Below are positions 8,750-17,273 of a stretch of 64,000 bases of DNA, one piece after another; positions within the stretch are counted from its first letter, which is position 1, and every line of letters starts with the position of its first letter. Under the pieces are notes generated by a model. That model saw nothing but the letters and a program-made list of their open reading frames with translations, was not told the origin of the DNA and ran no database searches. Position numbers and translations under genes: made by a program. The DNA lies in contig NZ_RFAR01000051.1 in assembly GCF_003693445.1 (NCBI RefSeq), positions 1 through 64,000 on the forward strand, in the 5' to 3' direction. The DNA is from Aquitalea palustris (GTDB lineage Bacteria > Pseudomonadota > Gammaproteobacteria > Burkholderiales > Chromobacteriaceae).

Positions 8750-9211
8750 TAGAAATGTAGGCGGAATTGCCTTGCCCCCTTGTTGCGCGATGGCAATGAC
8801 TAAAAACACTTATGCATCCGCAGCTTAGCGCTGCTGCCCCCTGTTGCAAGACGCGCAGTCCGGCATGCCCTTGGCGCTGAATTGGCCACGGCGCAGGGCT
8901 GGGGGCGGGCTCCGTCCGGGGATGGCGCGTGATGCCGGGGGCAGGGGATGGCGGCCACTGGCAGCGGCATGCATGTTGGGCCGCTCACGCGTCTTGATCA
9001 GTACCGGGGCGGCAGGGCGGCAAATGGTGATTGTTTGACTTTTGTCATTAAAAGAAAATTCACTATTCATATTCTTACAATTCAATACAAAAATAGGCTG
9101 GATTATTCTGTTCTATGCTGACATCCTGTACGGTTTCGATCATTACCCTTTGCTGATATTTTGTTTCAGGCATGGGGAGCACAAGTTGGAAACTCTGCAG
9201 TAGGACAGACT
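8750..9211. other. Intergenic region upstream of the LysP-like gene
   Basis: 462 bases. The first half is GC-rich without a supported gene. The part from about 9030 to 9150 is AT-rich and likely contains the permease promoter. I looked for a lysine riboswitch and see no recognisable L-box. Confidence 0.45.
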
Positions 9212-10735
9212 ATGGAAAATAATCGAGAGGGCGAAGGACTCCGACGCAGCCTGCAGGCGCGTCACCTGTCCATGATCGCCATTGGCGGCTCCATCGGCAC
9301 CGGGCTGTTTCTGGCCTCGGGGGCCACGGTAGCCACTTCCGGCCCGGGCGGTGCCTTGCTGTCATATGCCCTGATCGGGCTGATGGTCTATTTCCTGATG
9401 ACCAGCCTGGGCGAGATGGCCGCTTTCATGCCGGTGTCCGGTTCTTTTCAGGTATATGGCTCACGTTTCGTTGACCATTCCTTTGGTTTCGCCCAGGGCT
9501 GGAACTATTGGTATAACTGGGCGGTAACCATTGCCGTGGAGCTAGCCGCCGCATCCATCGTGATGCATTACTGGTTTCCGCACGTGCCCGGTGTGGTGTG
9601 GAGTGCGCTGTTCCTGGCCATCATCTTTGCCCTCAACTACTTCTCGGTGAAGGGCTTTGGCGAGGCGGAGTTCTGGTGTTCCATGCTCAAGGTGATCACC
9701 ATCATCGCCTTCATCATCATCGGTTTCATGATGATCTGGGGCATCATGTTCCACCCGGATAACAGCCGTTATGCGCCGGGGCTGAATGTGTTCATGCATG
9801 GCGACGGCCCCTTTGTCGGCGGCATGGCCGCTTTTGTCAGCGTGTCGATGATTGTCGGTTTCTCTTTCCAGGGCACCGAGCTGATCGGCGTGGCGGCAGG
9901 GGAGTCCAGCCACCCGGCCCAGACCATTCCGCGCGCGGTGAAGCAGATTTTCTGGCGCATCCTGATGTTCTACATGCTGTCCATCCTGATCATCGGCTTC
10001 ATCCTGCCGTATAACGACCCGATGCTGCTGAAGAACGATGTGCAGGACGTGGGGGCCAGCCCCTTCACCCTGGTGTTCAGCCGTGCCGGTCTGGCTTTGT
10101 CGGCCAGCCTGATGAACGCGGTCATCCTGTCGGCCATCCTGTCGGCCGGTAATTCCGGCATGTATGCCTCTACCCGCATGCTGTATGTGATGGCCAAGAA
10201 CAAGATGGCGCCGGCCTGGTTCGGCCAGCTGTCGAGCAGTGGCGTACCGCGCAATGCCCTGTATGCCACCACGGTGATTGCCGGTCTGTGCTTCCTGACT
10301 TCGCTGTTCGAGAGCAATGCTGTCTATCTGTGGCTGCTGAATTCTTCCGGCATGACCGGTTTCATCGCCTGGCTGGGCATTGCCATCTGCCATTACCGCT
10401 TCCGCCGTGCCTATGTAAAACAAGGCTATGATCTGGCCGATCTGCCCTACAAGGCGCGCTGGTTCCCGCTGGGGCCGCTGTTTGCCTTTGCCTTGTGCAT
10501 GCTGATCATGCTGGGGCAGAACTATGCCGCCTTCACCAGTGCCAAGGTGGACTGGAACGGTATTGTCGCCACGTATATCGGCATTCCGCTGTTCCTGCTG
10601 CTGTGGCTGGGCTACAAATGGAAGCACGGCAGCCAGCTGATTCCGCTGGACAAGATTGCGCTGGCCGAGGCGCACGCCCAGCTCAAGCGCGACGAGCTGG
10701 CTGATGGCCGGCTGGCGCAGCAAACCACCGGTTGA
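9212..10735 (+). CDS. lysP: LysP-type lysine permease
   Basis: 507-residue APC-family transporter with about twelve membrane segments. It resembles E. coli LysP throughout: LRRSLQARHLSMIAIGGSIG at the N-terminus, VGFSFQGTELIGVAAGES mid-protein, and VYLWLLNSSGMTGFIAWLG towards the end. LysP imports lysine by proton symport and in enterobacteria also gates CadC; no cadCBA is seen here. The ATG at 9212 is chosen over the upstream in-frame TTG (9161), since a TAGGAC box lies before it and the shorter protein starts like the family. Lysine specificity is inferred from similarity. Confidence 0.87.
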   Translation: MENNREGEGLRRSLQARHLSMIAIGGSIGTGLFLASGATVATSGPGGALLSYALIGLMVYFLMTSLGEMAAFMPVSGSFQVYGSRFVDHSFGFAQGWNYWYNWAVTIAVELAAASIVMHYWFPHVPGVVWSALFLAIIFALNYFSVKGFGEAEFWCSMLKVITIIAFIIIGFMMIWGIMFHPDNSRYAPGLNVFMHGDGPFVGGMAAFVSVSMIVGFSFQGTELIGVAAGESSHPAQTIPRAVKQIFWRILMFYMLSILIIGFILPYNDPMLLKNDVQDVGASPFTLVFSRAGLALSASLMNAVILSAILSAGNSGMYASTRMLYVMAKNKMAPAWFGQLSSSGVPRNALYATTVIAGLCFLTSLFESNAVYLWLLNSSGMTGFIAWLGIAICHYRFRRAYVKQGYDLADLPYKARWFPLGPLFAFALCMLIMLGQNYAAFTSAKVDWNGIVATYIGIPLFLLLWLGYKWKHGSQLIPLDKIALAEAHAQLKRDELADGRLAQQTTG

Positions 10736-10756
10736 TCGCTGGTCTTGCCTGCCCTG

Positions 10757-10783
10757 CAACGGCCCGGCCTGACCGGGCCGTTG
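10757..10783 (+). terminator. Terminator-like hairpin after lysP
   Basis: Near-perfect stem CAACGGCCCGG / CCGGGCCGTTG with a 5-base loop. The T-run after it is short. Confidence 0.6.
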
Positions 10784-10921
10784 TCACGTGTGCGCGCTGC
10801 ACCGCCACGGGCGCTCAGGCAGTGCTGTGTCTGCGGCGCAGGCAGGCTACAATCGCCGCACTGCGCCGCCACTGGCAGACCCCATCACCGCATTGAGGGT
10901 GCATACCCGGAGAACAATAAT

Positions 10922-11626
10922 ATGGCCTTGATGTCACTTTTTTTCAGCAAGTATCTGTTTGTGCTGGCAGCCTTGCTGCCCATCATCAATCCGCCCGGAC
11001 TGGTGCCCATCTTCATTTCGATGACGGCGCGCAATAGCAAGCAGCAGCGGGCCTTCCTGGCGCGGCGTATTGCCATGTACTGCTTCCTGTTGCTGCTGGG
11101 CAGCATGTATGTGGGTAGTTTCGTGCTGGAGTTTTTCGGAGTGTCGCTGCCGGTGGTGCAGTTGTCCGGCGGCCTGCTGATTTCGCTGGCAGCCTGGCGC
11201 ATGCTGAATGACAACCCGGCCGAGAGTACCCAGCCTTCCAGCGAACCGGTACGGCAGGAAAACCGTGACGAGCTCAAGCAGCGGGCTTTTTACCCGCTGA
11301 CCTTTCCCTTGACCGTGGGGCCGGGGTCGATTTCGGTATCGATCACCGTGGGTGCATCGCTGACAGTAACCGGCAAGCCGATGATCAAGTACATGCTGGT
11401 GCCCATGGCCAGCCTGGCGGCCGTGCTGTCGCTGTCGGTGCTGGTGTATATGTGCTACCGCCATGCCGACAAGCTGCTGGGTTATCTGGGCCAGACCGGC
11501 TCGGTGGTGTTCCTGCGGCTGTCGGCCTTCATCCTGATGTGTCTGGGGGTGCAGATCATGTGGGAAGGGGTGGAGCAGCTGTTTGTCGAGCTGATCCAGA
11601 ATAATGCCGATCTGCTCCGCCATTAA
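10922..11626 (+). CDS. MarC-family integral membrane protein
   Basis: 234 residues with six predicted membrane segments. The MarC/UPF0056 motif LPIINPPGLVPIFISMT (about residues 19-35) and the second-half counterpart FPLTVGPGSISVSI are both present, reflecting the internal duplication of the family. A GGAGA box eight bases before the ATG fixes the start; an open frame continues upstream but lacks such a site. The function of MarC proteins is not established. The early link to multiple antibiotic resistance has not held up, so no transport substrate is assigned. Confidence 0.9.
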   Translation: MALMSLFFSKYLFVLAALLPIINPPGLVPIFISMTARNSKQQRAFLARRIAMYCFLLLLGSMYVGSFVLEFFGVSLPVVQLSGGLLISLAAWRMLNDNPAESTQPSSEPVRQENRDELKQRAFYPLTFPLTVGPGSISVSITVGASLTVTGKPMIKYMLVPMASLAAVLSLSVLVYMCYRHADKLLGYLGQTGSVVFLRLSAFILMCLGVQIMWEGVEQLFVELIQNNADLLRH

Positions 11627-11732
11627 CAGTGGCCGCCAACCCCTGCTGCCCTTGCTGCTCAAGCCGCGCTGCGGCTGAGCGCAAGGGAAGGGCGGCGGGG
11701 GCAGGCCGGGGCGGGCTTAAGCCTGTGCGGTG

Positions 11733-11897
11733 CTAGTCCTGCTCCTGCCCATTCTTGCTGCGCCGTTGCTTGGCCAGGCGACTGGAATAGTTCAGCCACT
11801 GCCGTAGTTGAGCAAAAGAGGGACTGCGGCGCAGCCCCACGGCGCCGACTGCGGCAATGGGCCGGATCGGGTTGACTGGCTTGATGTCTTTGCTCAT
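11733..11897 (-). CDS. Small basic protein coupled to acpH (54 residues)
   Basis: An open frame begins MSKDIKPVNPIRPIAAVGAV and ends SRLAKQRRSKNGQEQD. Its ATG overlaps the acpH stop in an ATGA junction, and GGAGAA within the acpH 3' end lies six bases before it. The protein is rich in Arg and Lys, has no membrane segment or cysteine, and has an amphipathic-looking middle (PSFAQLRQWLNYSSRLAKQR). I do not recognise the family. Coupling and a good ribosome binding site argue that it is expressed. It is too short for most gene callers' default settings. Confidence 0.72.
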   Translation of the reverse strand: MSKDIKPVNPIRPIAAVGAVGLRRSPSFAQLRQWLNYSSRLAKQRRSKNGQEQD

Positions 11898-12493
11898 GTC
11901 AGTTTCTCCGCTTGCGTAATGAACAGGGCGGTCTGCCGCTGTAAGTGGGGGTAAAACGCCAGAAAGTCTGCTTCCAGCGCGACATATTGTTGCAACAGAT
12001 CATCAATGCCGGCGGCAACCGGATTGTCCCGCTGGATGCGATGGCGGGCAAAGCCGCGCAGCACGCTGGCAATACCTGCGGTGTCGGCATAGGACAGCAG
12101 CCAGTCTTCAGCCTGCATGCGCGGTAGCATGTCCAGCAGGCGTGGTGGCAACCACTGGCGGTGATGTTGCAGTTCGGCGTAGCTGCGGCGGGTAAAAGCG
12201 GCCAGTGGCATGCTGGCAAATGCGCCCCAGTGCCGCGCCAGAAAATGATCGTAAAAAATATCCACCAGGATGCCGGCATAGCGCCGCCGTTCCGGGGCAA
12301 TGCGCGTCTTGCTCTGCAATACCAGCGGATGACTGTCGGTATAGCTGTCGATCTGCCGGTGCAGGGCCATGCCTTGTTGCAGAGCCGGCGGCAGGTGGCT
12401 GGCATGGGCTGGCTTGATGAAATCACCCAGCAGATTGCCGACGCGGGCACTGGCATCGTCCGGGGCCAGGTGCAGGTGGGCCAGGTAATTCAT
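11894..12493 (-). CDS. acpH: ACP phosphodiesterase AcpH
   Basis: 199 residues starting MNYLAHLHLAPDDASARVGN, the typical beginning of AcpH, the HD-type hydrolase that removes 4'-phosphopantetheine from holo-acyl carrier protein. Conserved features include GDFIKP, LHRQID and ILVDIFYDHFLARHW. It is cytosolic and metal-dependent. The start overlaps the stop of the HutD/Ves-like gene (ATGA), and the stop overlaps the start of the small basic protein, so three genes are in series. Confidence 0.93.
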   Translation of the reverse strand: MNYLAHLHLAPDDASARVGNLLGDFIKPAHASHLPPALQQGMALHRQIDSYTDSHPLVLQSKTRIAPERRRYAGILVDIFYDHFLARHWGAFASMPLAAFTRRSYAELQHHRQWLPPRLLDMLPRMQAEDWLLSYADTAGIASVLRGFARHRIQRDNPVAAGIDDLLQQYVALEADFLAFYPHLQRQTALFITQAEKLT

Positions 12494-13080
12494 GCCGCTG
12501 ACAGTCGGTTCAGCCTCACTACAATCACCCGCACCGCCGCACTGCTGCGCAAGGTCAGGCCGATGGCCAGTTGTTGCAGCAGCGCATCCTGTGGCTGCAG
12601 GCGGCAGCTGCGGCCATCTTCGCGGCTGATTTCCAGCTCGGCGCCGGCAGCCAGCAATACCAGCAATACTTCATCATCGCTTTGCAGCTGGCGCTCGCCG
12701 TTCAGGGTGAAGTCTTCCACTTGCTGCAGATAGCGGCCACGCCGGGTCATGACATTGAAATCGGTGACCGGGCCTTCGGTCAGCTGGCTGCTGATGCTTT
12801 CTTCGCCGGCAAAGGCCAGCGGCAGGCTGAAGGCATCCAGCCGTACTTCGCTACCGTCTTCGCGTTGCAATAGCAAGGCCGCGCCCTGCAATAACAAAAG
12901 CTGGCGGTCGATGCCGGGGAAGCGGGAGAAATCGCCATCACTGGCCACGCTGGCGATGCTGATGCGGTAGTCGAAGTTGTCCAGCGTGGCATCCGGCGGC
13001 GCAATCAATACCTGGCGGGTAATGCCTCCACCGTTTTTCCAGGGCGTGGCAGGGTAGTGGCGGGCGTGCAGGATCTGCAT
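12490..13080 (-). CDS. HutD/Ves-family cupin-like protein
   Basis: 196 residues. The opening segment HARHYPATPWKNGGGITRQV is the hallmark of the HutD/Ves family, a double-stranded beta-helix fold. FDYRISIASVASDGDFSRFPG and GPVTDFNVMTRRG are further family segments. Members are linked to histidine utilisation regulation (HutD) or a cold- and stress-related role (Ves); neither is proven here and no hut genes are near. It leads a unit with acpH and the small protein. The start lacks a strong ribosome binding site. Confidence 0.85.
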   Translation of the reverse strand: MQILHARHYPATPWKNGGGITRQVLIAPPDATLDNFDYRISIASVASDGDFSRFPGIDRQLLLLQGAALLLQREDGSEVRLDAFSLPLAFAGEESISSQLTEGPVTDFNVMTRRGRYLQQVEDFTLNGERQLQSDDEVLLVLLAAGAELEISREDGRSCRLQPQDALLQQLAIGLTLRSSAAVRVIVVRLNRLSAA

Positions 13081-13179
13081 GGCAAGCTCTGGCAAGGTAA
13101 AAAAACGATTATCCACCGATGGCCGGCTGTGTGCATCTTCGCTTTGAGCCAAGGCGGGCAAGCCCTTGTTATGATGAAG

Positions 13180-13203
13180 ATTTGTAGTGCCGGCACTACA
13201 AAT
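13180..13203. promoter_or_regulatory. Perfect 24-base palindromic operator candidate
   Basis: A perfect inverted repeat with no spacer, half-site ATTTGTAGTGCC, sits between the HutD/Ves-like gene (minus) and the alcohol dehydrogenase (plus). Symmetry and position suggest a dimeric repressor site. No regulator gene lies immediately adjacent. Confidence 0.75.
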
Positions 13204-13288
13204 CGGCGTGCTTGATCTGCCGCAATATGCCATTCCACTGTCGTGCCAAGATGAAGTCAAAGCTTGAACCCACCACGAGGAGATCATC

Positions 13289-14419
13289 ATGGCCATCAGT
13301 GCATTCTTCATTCCTTCCGTCAATCTGATGGGAGCTGGCTGTCTGCAACAGGCAGTCGACAGCATGCAGGCGCAGGGCTTCAAACGCGCGCTGATCGTGA
13401 CCGATGCCGGTCTGGTCAAGACCGGTCTGGCGGCGAAAGTCAGCACGCTGCTGGCTGCGGCGGATATCCAGTCCGTGGTATTTGACGGCGTGCATCCCAA
13501 TCCGACCTGCGCCAATGTCAATGCCGGCCTGGCTTTGCTCAAGGAAAAACAGTGTGATGTGGTGATTTCGCTGGGTGGCGGTTCGCCGCACGACTGCGCC
13601 AAGGGCATTGCCCTGGTGGCCGTCAATGGCGGCAAGATCCAGGACTACGAGGGCGTGGACAAGTCGGCCAAGCCGCAGCTGCCGCTGGTGGCCATCAATA
13701 CCACGGCCGGTACCGCCAGTGAAATGACCCGCTTCTGCATCATCACCGACGAATCGCGCCACATCAAGATGGCCATTGTCGACAAGCACACCACGCCTAT
13801 CCTGTCGGTAAACGACCCGGAAACCATGGCCGGCATGCCGCCTTCGCTGACCGCTGCCACCGGCATGGATGCGCTCACCCATGCCGTCGAGGCTTATGTG
13901 TCGACCATTGCCACGCCGATTACCGATGCCTGCGCGCTCAAGGCCATCAGCCTGATCGTGGCCTTCCTGCCGCGTGCCGTGGAAAACGGCCAGGACATGG
14001 AAGCGCGTGAACAGATGGCCTATGCCCAGTTCCTGGCCGGCATGGCTTTCAACAATGCCTCGCTGGGCTATGTGCATGCGATGGCGCACCAGCTGGGTGG
14101 CTTCTACGACCTGCCGCACGGCGTGTGCAATGCGGTGCTGCTGCCGCACGTGCAAGTGTTCAACAGCAAGGTGGCCGCAGCGCGGCTGGCTGATGTCGGA
14201 GTGGCATTGGGGGTGAAAGCCAGTGCAGAAGAGGCGATTCAGGCGATCCGCACCCTGGCGGCCAAGGTGGGCATTCCGGCCGGCCTGACCCAGCTGGGCG
14301 TGAAAGAGCAAGATATCCCGGTACTGGCCACCAATGCCCTGAAGGATGCTTGCGGCTTTACCAATCCGCTGCAGGCCAGTCACGAAGAGATCTGCGCCAT
14401 CTACCGCGCAGCCATGTAA
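13289..14419 (+). CDS. Iron-containing (group III) alcohol dehydrogenase, YiaY/FucO type
   Basis: 376 residues, cytosolic NAD-dependent dehydrogenase. It has the nucleotide-binding [15 protein letters not shown] segment (about residues 95-109) and the [13 protein letters not shown] motif. Metal ligands lie in [22 protein letters not shown] and [13 protein letters not shown]. The length fits YiaY and ethanol dehydrogenases of this family. The start has a GAGG box upstream, and a terminator follows. The palindrome at 13180-13203 probably controls it. The exact alcohol or aldehyde substrate cannot be read from the sequence. Confidence 0.92.
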   Translation: MAISAFFIPSVNLMGAGCLQQAVDSMQAQGFKRALIVTDAGLVKTGLAAKVSTLLAAADIQSVVFDGVHPNPTCANVNAGLALLKEKQCDVVISLGGGSPHDCAKGIALVAVNGGKIQDYEGVDKSAKPQLPLVAINTTAGTASEMTRFCIITDESRHIKMAIVDKHTTPILSVNDPETMAGMPPSLTAATGMDALTHAVEAYVSTIATPITDACALKAISLIVAFLPRAVENGQDMEAREQMAYAQFLAGMAFNNASLGYVHAMAHQLGGFYDLPHGVCNAVLLPHVQVFNSKVAAARLADVGVALGVKASAEEAIQAIRTLAAKVGIPAGLTQLGVKEQDIPVLATNALKDACGFTNPLQASHEEICAIYRAAM

Positions 14420-14445
14420 GCAGGGGTTAGTCTGCTGTAGTGAAC

Positions 14446-14469
14446 AGGGCCGGCTTTGCCGGCCCTTTT
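14446..14469 (+). terminator. Rho-independent terminator
   Basis: Stem AGGGCCGGC / GCCGGCCCT followed by TTT, 27 bases after the alcohol dehydrogenase stop. Confidence 0.85.
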
Positions 14470-14476
14470 GCATGCA

Positions 14477-15400
14477 TCATGGCGCTGGATGATGGCCAAA
14501 ACCGGCCGCCTGGGCCGCGCTGCGGATGGCGTCCAGCACCAGCCTGGCCTTGCGCGGTATGCGCCGGCTGGCAAATACCGCATGCATCTGCGCATCTTCG
14601 CCGCGGCTGGACACGATGCGATAGTCCGGGCACAGCCGCAGCAACTGGCCTCTGGCCACCAGTGGTTCGGCCAGCCAGTCGCCCATGCGTGCCACGCCCC
14701 AGCCGGCCAGGGCCGCCTGCAGCACGGCATTGCCGGAACTCACCCGATGGCTGGCATTCAGGTTGAGGCTGAGCTGATGCGTGTCCGAGACAAAATTCCA
14801 GGCTTTCAGGATGCGCGGCGCAGCATGAATCAGGATGGCGTGTTCGGTCAGCTCTTCAGGCTGTAGCGGCAGGCCGCGACTGGCAACATAGGCCGGGCTG
14901 GCATATAGCCGGCGTTGATAAGGCCATAGCGGAAAGCCGATCAGCTCGCTGGAGGTGGGGTAGGCACCACGAATGCTGAAGTCCAGCTTTTCGCGGATAG
15001 GCTCCAGAATGGTGTCGCTGTACAGGATGTCAAAACGCAGCTGCGGATTGTGTTCTGCCAGCTGCTGCAGGATGGTCGGCAGGAAATGGCTGGCCATCAC
15101 CTCTGGTGCAGAAAAGCGCAGCCAACCACGTGGCGTGCTGCCCAGCGCCGCCAGGTCGTCTTCCACTTCTTCCTGTAATTGCAGCATCTGGCGTGCGGTA
15201 TCGTAATAGGTTTCGCCGGCCATGGTCAGGCTGACCTGTTTTTGCGAGCGGGCCAGCAGACTGCTGCCCAGGCTTTCCTCCAGCGCCTGGACGGCGCGGG
15301 TGGCGGTGCTGGGTGAGGTGCCCAGCTGACGCGCCGCCGAGACGAAGCTCTTGCGTTCCACCACGGCGCAGAATACCTGCAGCTCCCATAACAGCTTCAT
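14477..15400 (-). CDS. LysR-family transcriptional regulator
   Basis: 307 residues. The N-terminal winged helix-turn-helix (about residues 5-62, SFVSAARQLGTSPSTATRAV) is followed by a periplasmic-binding-protein-like effector domain (about 90-295). It is divergent from the TauE/SafE transporter gene, and a palindrome overlaps the intergenic region, so it probably regulates that transporter. The chosen start, MKLLWELQ, gives the normal distance to the HTH; a longer in-frame TTG start at 15442 would run through the palindrome. Confidence 0.92.
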   Translation of the reverse strand: MKLLWELQVFCAVVERKSFVSAARQLGTSPSTATRAVQALEESLGSSLLARSQKQVSLTMAGETYYDTARQMLQLQEEVEDDLAALGSTPRGWLRFSAPEVMASHFLPTILQQLAEHNPQLRFDILYSDTILEPIREKLDFSIRGAYPTSSELIGFPLWPYQRRLYASPAYVASRGLPLQPEELTEHAILIHAAPRILKAWNFVSDTHQLSLNLNASHRVSSGNAVLQAALAGWGVARMGDWLAEPLVARGQLLRLCPDYRIVSSRGEDAQMHAVFASRRIPRKARLVLDAIRSAAQAAGFGHHPAP

Positions 15401-15423
15401 TGATTTGGCCTTAATTGCAGGAA

Positions 15424-15442
15424 TTGCAATACGGTATTGCAA
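15424..15442. promoter_or_regulatory. LysR-type operator palindrome
   Basis: Perfect 9-base inverted repeat TTGCAATAC-G-GTATTGCAA located 23 bases upstream of the LysR start. It fits the T-N11-A pattern of LysR regulators, and a further half TTGCA lies just outside it. Confidence 0.75.
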
Positions 15443-15492
15443 GCATGCAGCCAGGGCAAGCCCTACAATGGCTGCATTATCAGGAGGCAGTC

Positions 15493-16269
15493 ATGTTGTT
15501 GACCTTGGGATTTCTGTGTTTCTTTTCTTTCATGGCCGGTCTGATCGATGCGGCCGTTGGCGGCGGCGGGCTGATCCAGACGCCGGCGCTGTTCAATTTC
15601 CTGCCGCAATACTCGGCCGCCACGCTGTTTGGCACCAACAAGATGTCCTCGGCGGTGGGCACCTTGTCGGCAACGCGATCTTATCTGCAGCGGGTACGCC
15701 TGCCGTGGAAACTGGTGATTCCGGCGGCCATCACCGCCTTTATCATGTCCTTTGCCGGCGCAGCCACGGTGAATGCCATTCCCAAGTCGGTGATTCGCCC
15801 GCTGGTATTGGTACTGTTGGTGCTGATGGCCATGTATACCTTGTGGAAAAAGGACTTTGGCAAACTGCACAAGCCGGTGACGATAGGGCGGCGCGAAATG
15901 GCGGTGGGCATGGCCATTGGCGGGGCCATCGGTTTTTATGATGGCCTGTTCGGACCGGGTACCGGCAGCTTCCTGATCTTCCTGTTCATCCGCTTTTTCG
16001 CCTTTGACTTCCTGCATGCCTCGGCTGCAGCCAAGGTAGTCAATCTCACCACCAATGTGGCGGCGCTGGCCTTTTTCATTCCCACCGGCAATGTGCTGTT
16101 CCAGTACGCCATTCCCATGGCCGGCTTCAATGTGCTGGGCGCGATGACCGGTTCCTGGGTAGCCATGAAAAAGGGCGCTGGCTTCGTCCGTATCCTGTTC
16201 CTGTTGCTGACCACGGTGCTGATCGGCAAGCTGGCCTGGGACATGCTGCAACCCTGGCTGCATGGCTGA
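15493..16269 (+). CDS. TauE/SafE-family (TSUP) anion exporter
   Basis: 258 residues with about eight membrane segments. The two family repeats are seen as DAAVGGGGLIQTPAL (about residues 18-32) and GFYDGLFGPGTGSFLIF in the second half. These proteins move sulfite, sulfoacetate, organosulfur or related anions across the inner membrane. The AGGAGG box five bases before the ATG fixes the start. It is likely controlled by the divergent LysR regulator. Substrate unknown. Confidence 0.92.
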   Translation: MLLTLGFLCFFSFMAGLIDAAVGGGGLIQTPALFNFLPQYSAATLFGTNKMSSAVGTLSATRSYLQRVRLPWKLVIPAAITAFIMSFAGAATVNAIPKSVIRPLVLVLLVLMAMYTLWKKDFGKLHKPVTIGRREMAVGMAIGGAIGFYDGLFGPGTGSFLIFLFIRFFAFDFLHASAAAKVVNLTTNVAALAFFIPTGNVLFQYAIPMAGFNVLGAMTGSWVAMKKGAGFVRILFLLLTTVLIGKLAWDMLQPWLHG

Positions 16270-16294
16270 GCCATATCCAGCCGGTCATTCATGT

Positions 16295-16321
16295 AAAAGA
16301 CCACGCCAGGCGTGGTCTTTT
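16295..16321. terminator. Bidirectional terminator
   Basis: Stem AAAAGACCACGC / GCGTGGTCTTTT between the TauE gene (plus) and the glycine-zipper gene (minus). Confidence 0.88.
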
Positions 16322-16344
16322 GTGTTTGGGCGATATCGCGGTGA

Positions 16345-16659
16345 TCAGCGGTGCTGGTCCCAGCCATGATGATGGCCGTTGTCGTGGTGGTGGCGATGAT
16401 GATGGCGACGCCCTTCATCACGCGCCGGTGCTGCCGGTCGGTCTTCGTGCTGGTTCTTGGTGGTGATGGCCACGCCGGTAGCACCACCCACCGCGCTGCC
16501 GATGATGGCGCCATTACGGCCACCCACCGCATTGCCGACTGCTGCACCTGCTGCACCGCCTACTGCACCGCCAAGAATCGCATCCGTTGTCGAGCTGGCC
16601 TGAGCTGCGCCAGCTGCCAGTGTGATGGCAATAATCGAAATCCACTTGTTCATTTGCAT
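16345..16659 (-). CDS. Secreted glycine-zipper protein with His-rich tail
   Basis: 104 residues. An N-terminal signal peptide (about 1-21, cleavage after AAQA) is followed by a glycine-zipper segment (about 28-66) with repeated GGAVGGAAGAAVGNAVGG spacing, as in outer-membrane-associated proteins. The last 25 residues hold a His-rich stretch (HHHRHHHDNGHHHGWDQHR) that could bind metal ions. There is no lipobox. I do not know its function. An internal ATG two codons later is equally possible as the start. Confidence 0.78.
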   Translation of the reverse strand: MQMNKWISIIAITLAAGAAQASSTTDAILGGAVGGAAGAAVGNAVGGRNGAIIGSAVGGATGVAITTKNQHEDRPAAPARDEGRRHHHRHHHDNGHHHGWDQHR

Positions 16660-16940
16660 GATTTGCTGCTTTCACTGAGTAAGTGGCGGCAGTCTAGGCA
16701 GGGCAGGGCAAAACGGACAAGCCGTGAAATGTTAGCAAGTATTGAAAAGCGTTTGCCTGCTAATGATCATGGAATTGCCCGGTGCATAATTACGGCTAAT
16801 TATCTGTTTTAAATGGATTTTATATTCCACATTAAAATGGTGGGTTTATAACAATCTGTTACAGAGTCGGGCCGGGTAAATGCACGGACCCTGCAACAGC
16901 CATTGTCATGCCGCTTGGACACAGCTTGTCGATGCGGGTA
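16660..16940. other. Intergenic region with AT-rich stretch
   Basis: 281 bases between two minus-strand genes. About 16780-16860 is AT-rich and probably carries the promoter of the glycine-zipper gene. No gene seen. Confidence 0.4.
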
Positions 16941-17273
16941 TTACTGGCCGGAGCAGCCACAACCGCCGCCGCCACCGCCGCAACCACCGGCGTTGGCTGG
17001 CGCAGCTTCTTGCTGTTGACCCAGGCTGATCTGGAATTCGATCACGATCATCTCCGGCAAGCGGTCAACATAGCGATAGCTGATCTGCCCGGCATAGCGC
17101 TGGCCAATCTGCTCCAGCAGAGGTAGCGGATCGTGATCGTTGACGAAGCGCATGATTTCGCCATCGTGCAGGCTTTCCAGTGCCGCGAAAATGGCAGCGT
17201 GGCGAAAGCGCTTGGCAATACCGCGAGCATCAAACAGGTAGCTGGTATTCAGTTGAGGGGATAGTGTAGTCAC
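16941..17273 (-). CDS. DUF2249 domain protein with Cys/Gly tail
   Basis: 110 residues starting at a GTG preceded by GGAAG. The DUF2249 core (about 10-80) includes LFDARGIAKRFRH and the signature RFVNDHDPLPLL. The C-terminus ends in NAGGCGGGGGGCGCSGQ, with three cysteines that could hold a metal. DUF2249 proteins are often found with hemerythrin-like or nitrogen-oxide genes, but none is nearby. A longer upstream reading gives a low-complexity Arg-rich start without support. Function unknown. Confidence 0.75.
   Translation of the reverse strand: MTTLSPQLNTSYLFDARGIAKRFRHAAIFAALESLHDGEIMRFVNDHDPLPLLEQIGQRYAGQISYRYVDRLPEMIVIEFQISLGQQQEAAPANAGGCGGGGGGCGCSGQ

Noticed and set aside
8750-9211. Possible lysine riboswitch upstream of the LysP-like gene
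   Set aside because: No L-box-like helices or conserved core could be recognised; the region is a GC-rich half followed by an AT-rich half.
9542-10759. Minus-strand frame opposite lysP
   Set aside because: Antisense mirror of a transporter with no start signal; composition is Gln/His/Asp-rich and unlike a real protein.
13196-14473. 425-codon frame antisense to the alcohol dehydrogenase
   Set aside because: Mirror of a strongly matched enzyme; runs through the terminator and has no ribosome binding site.
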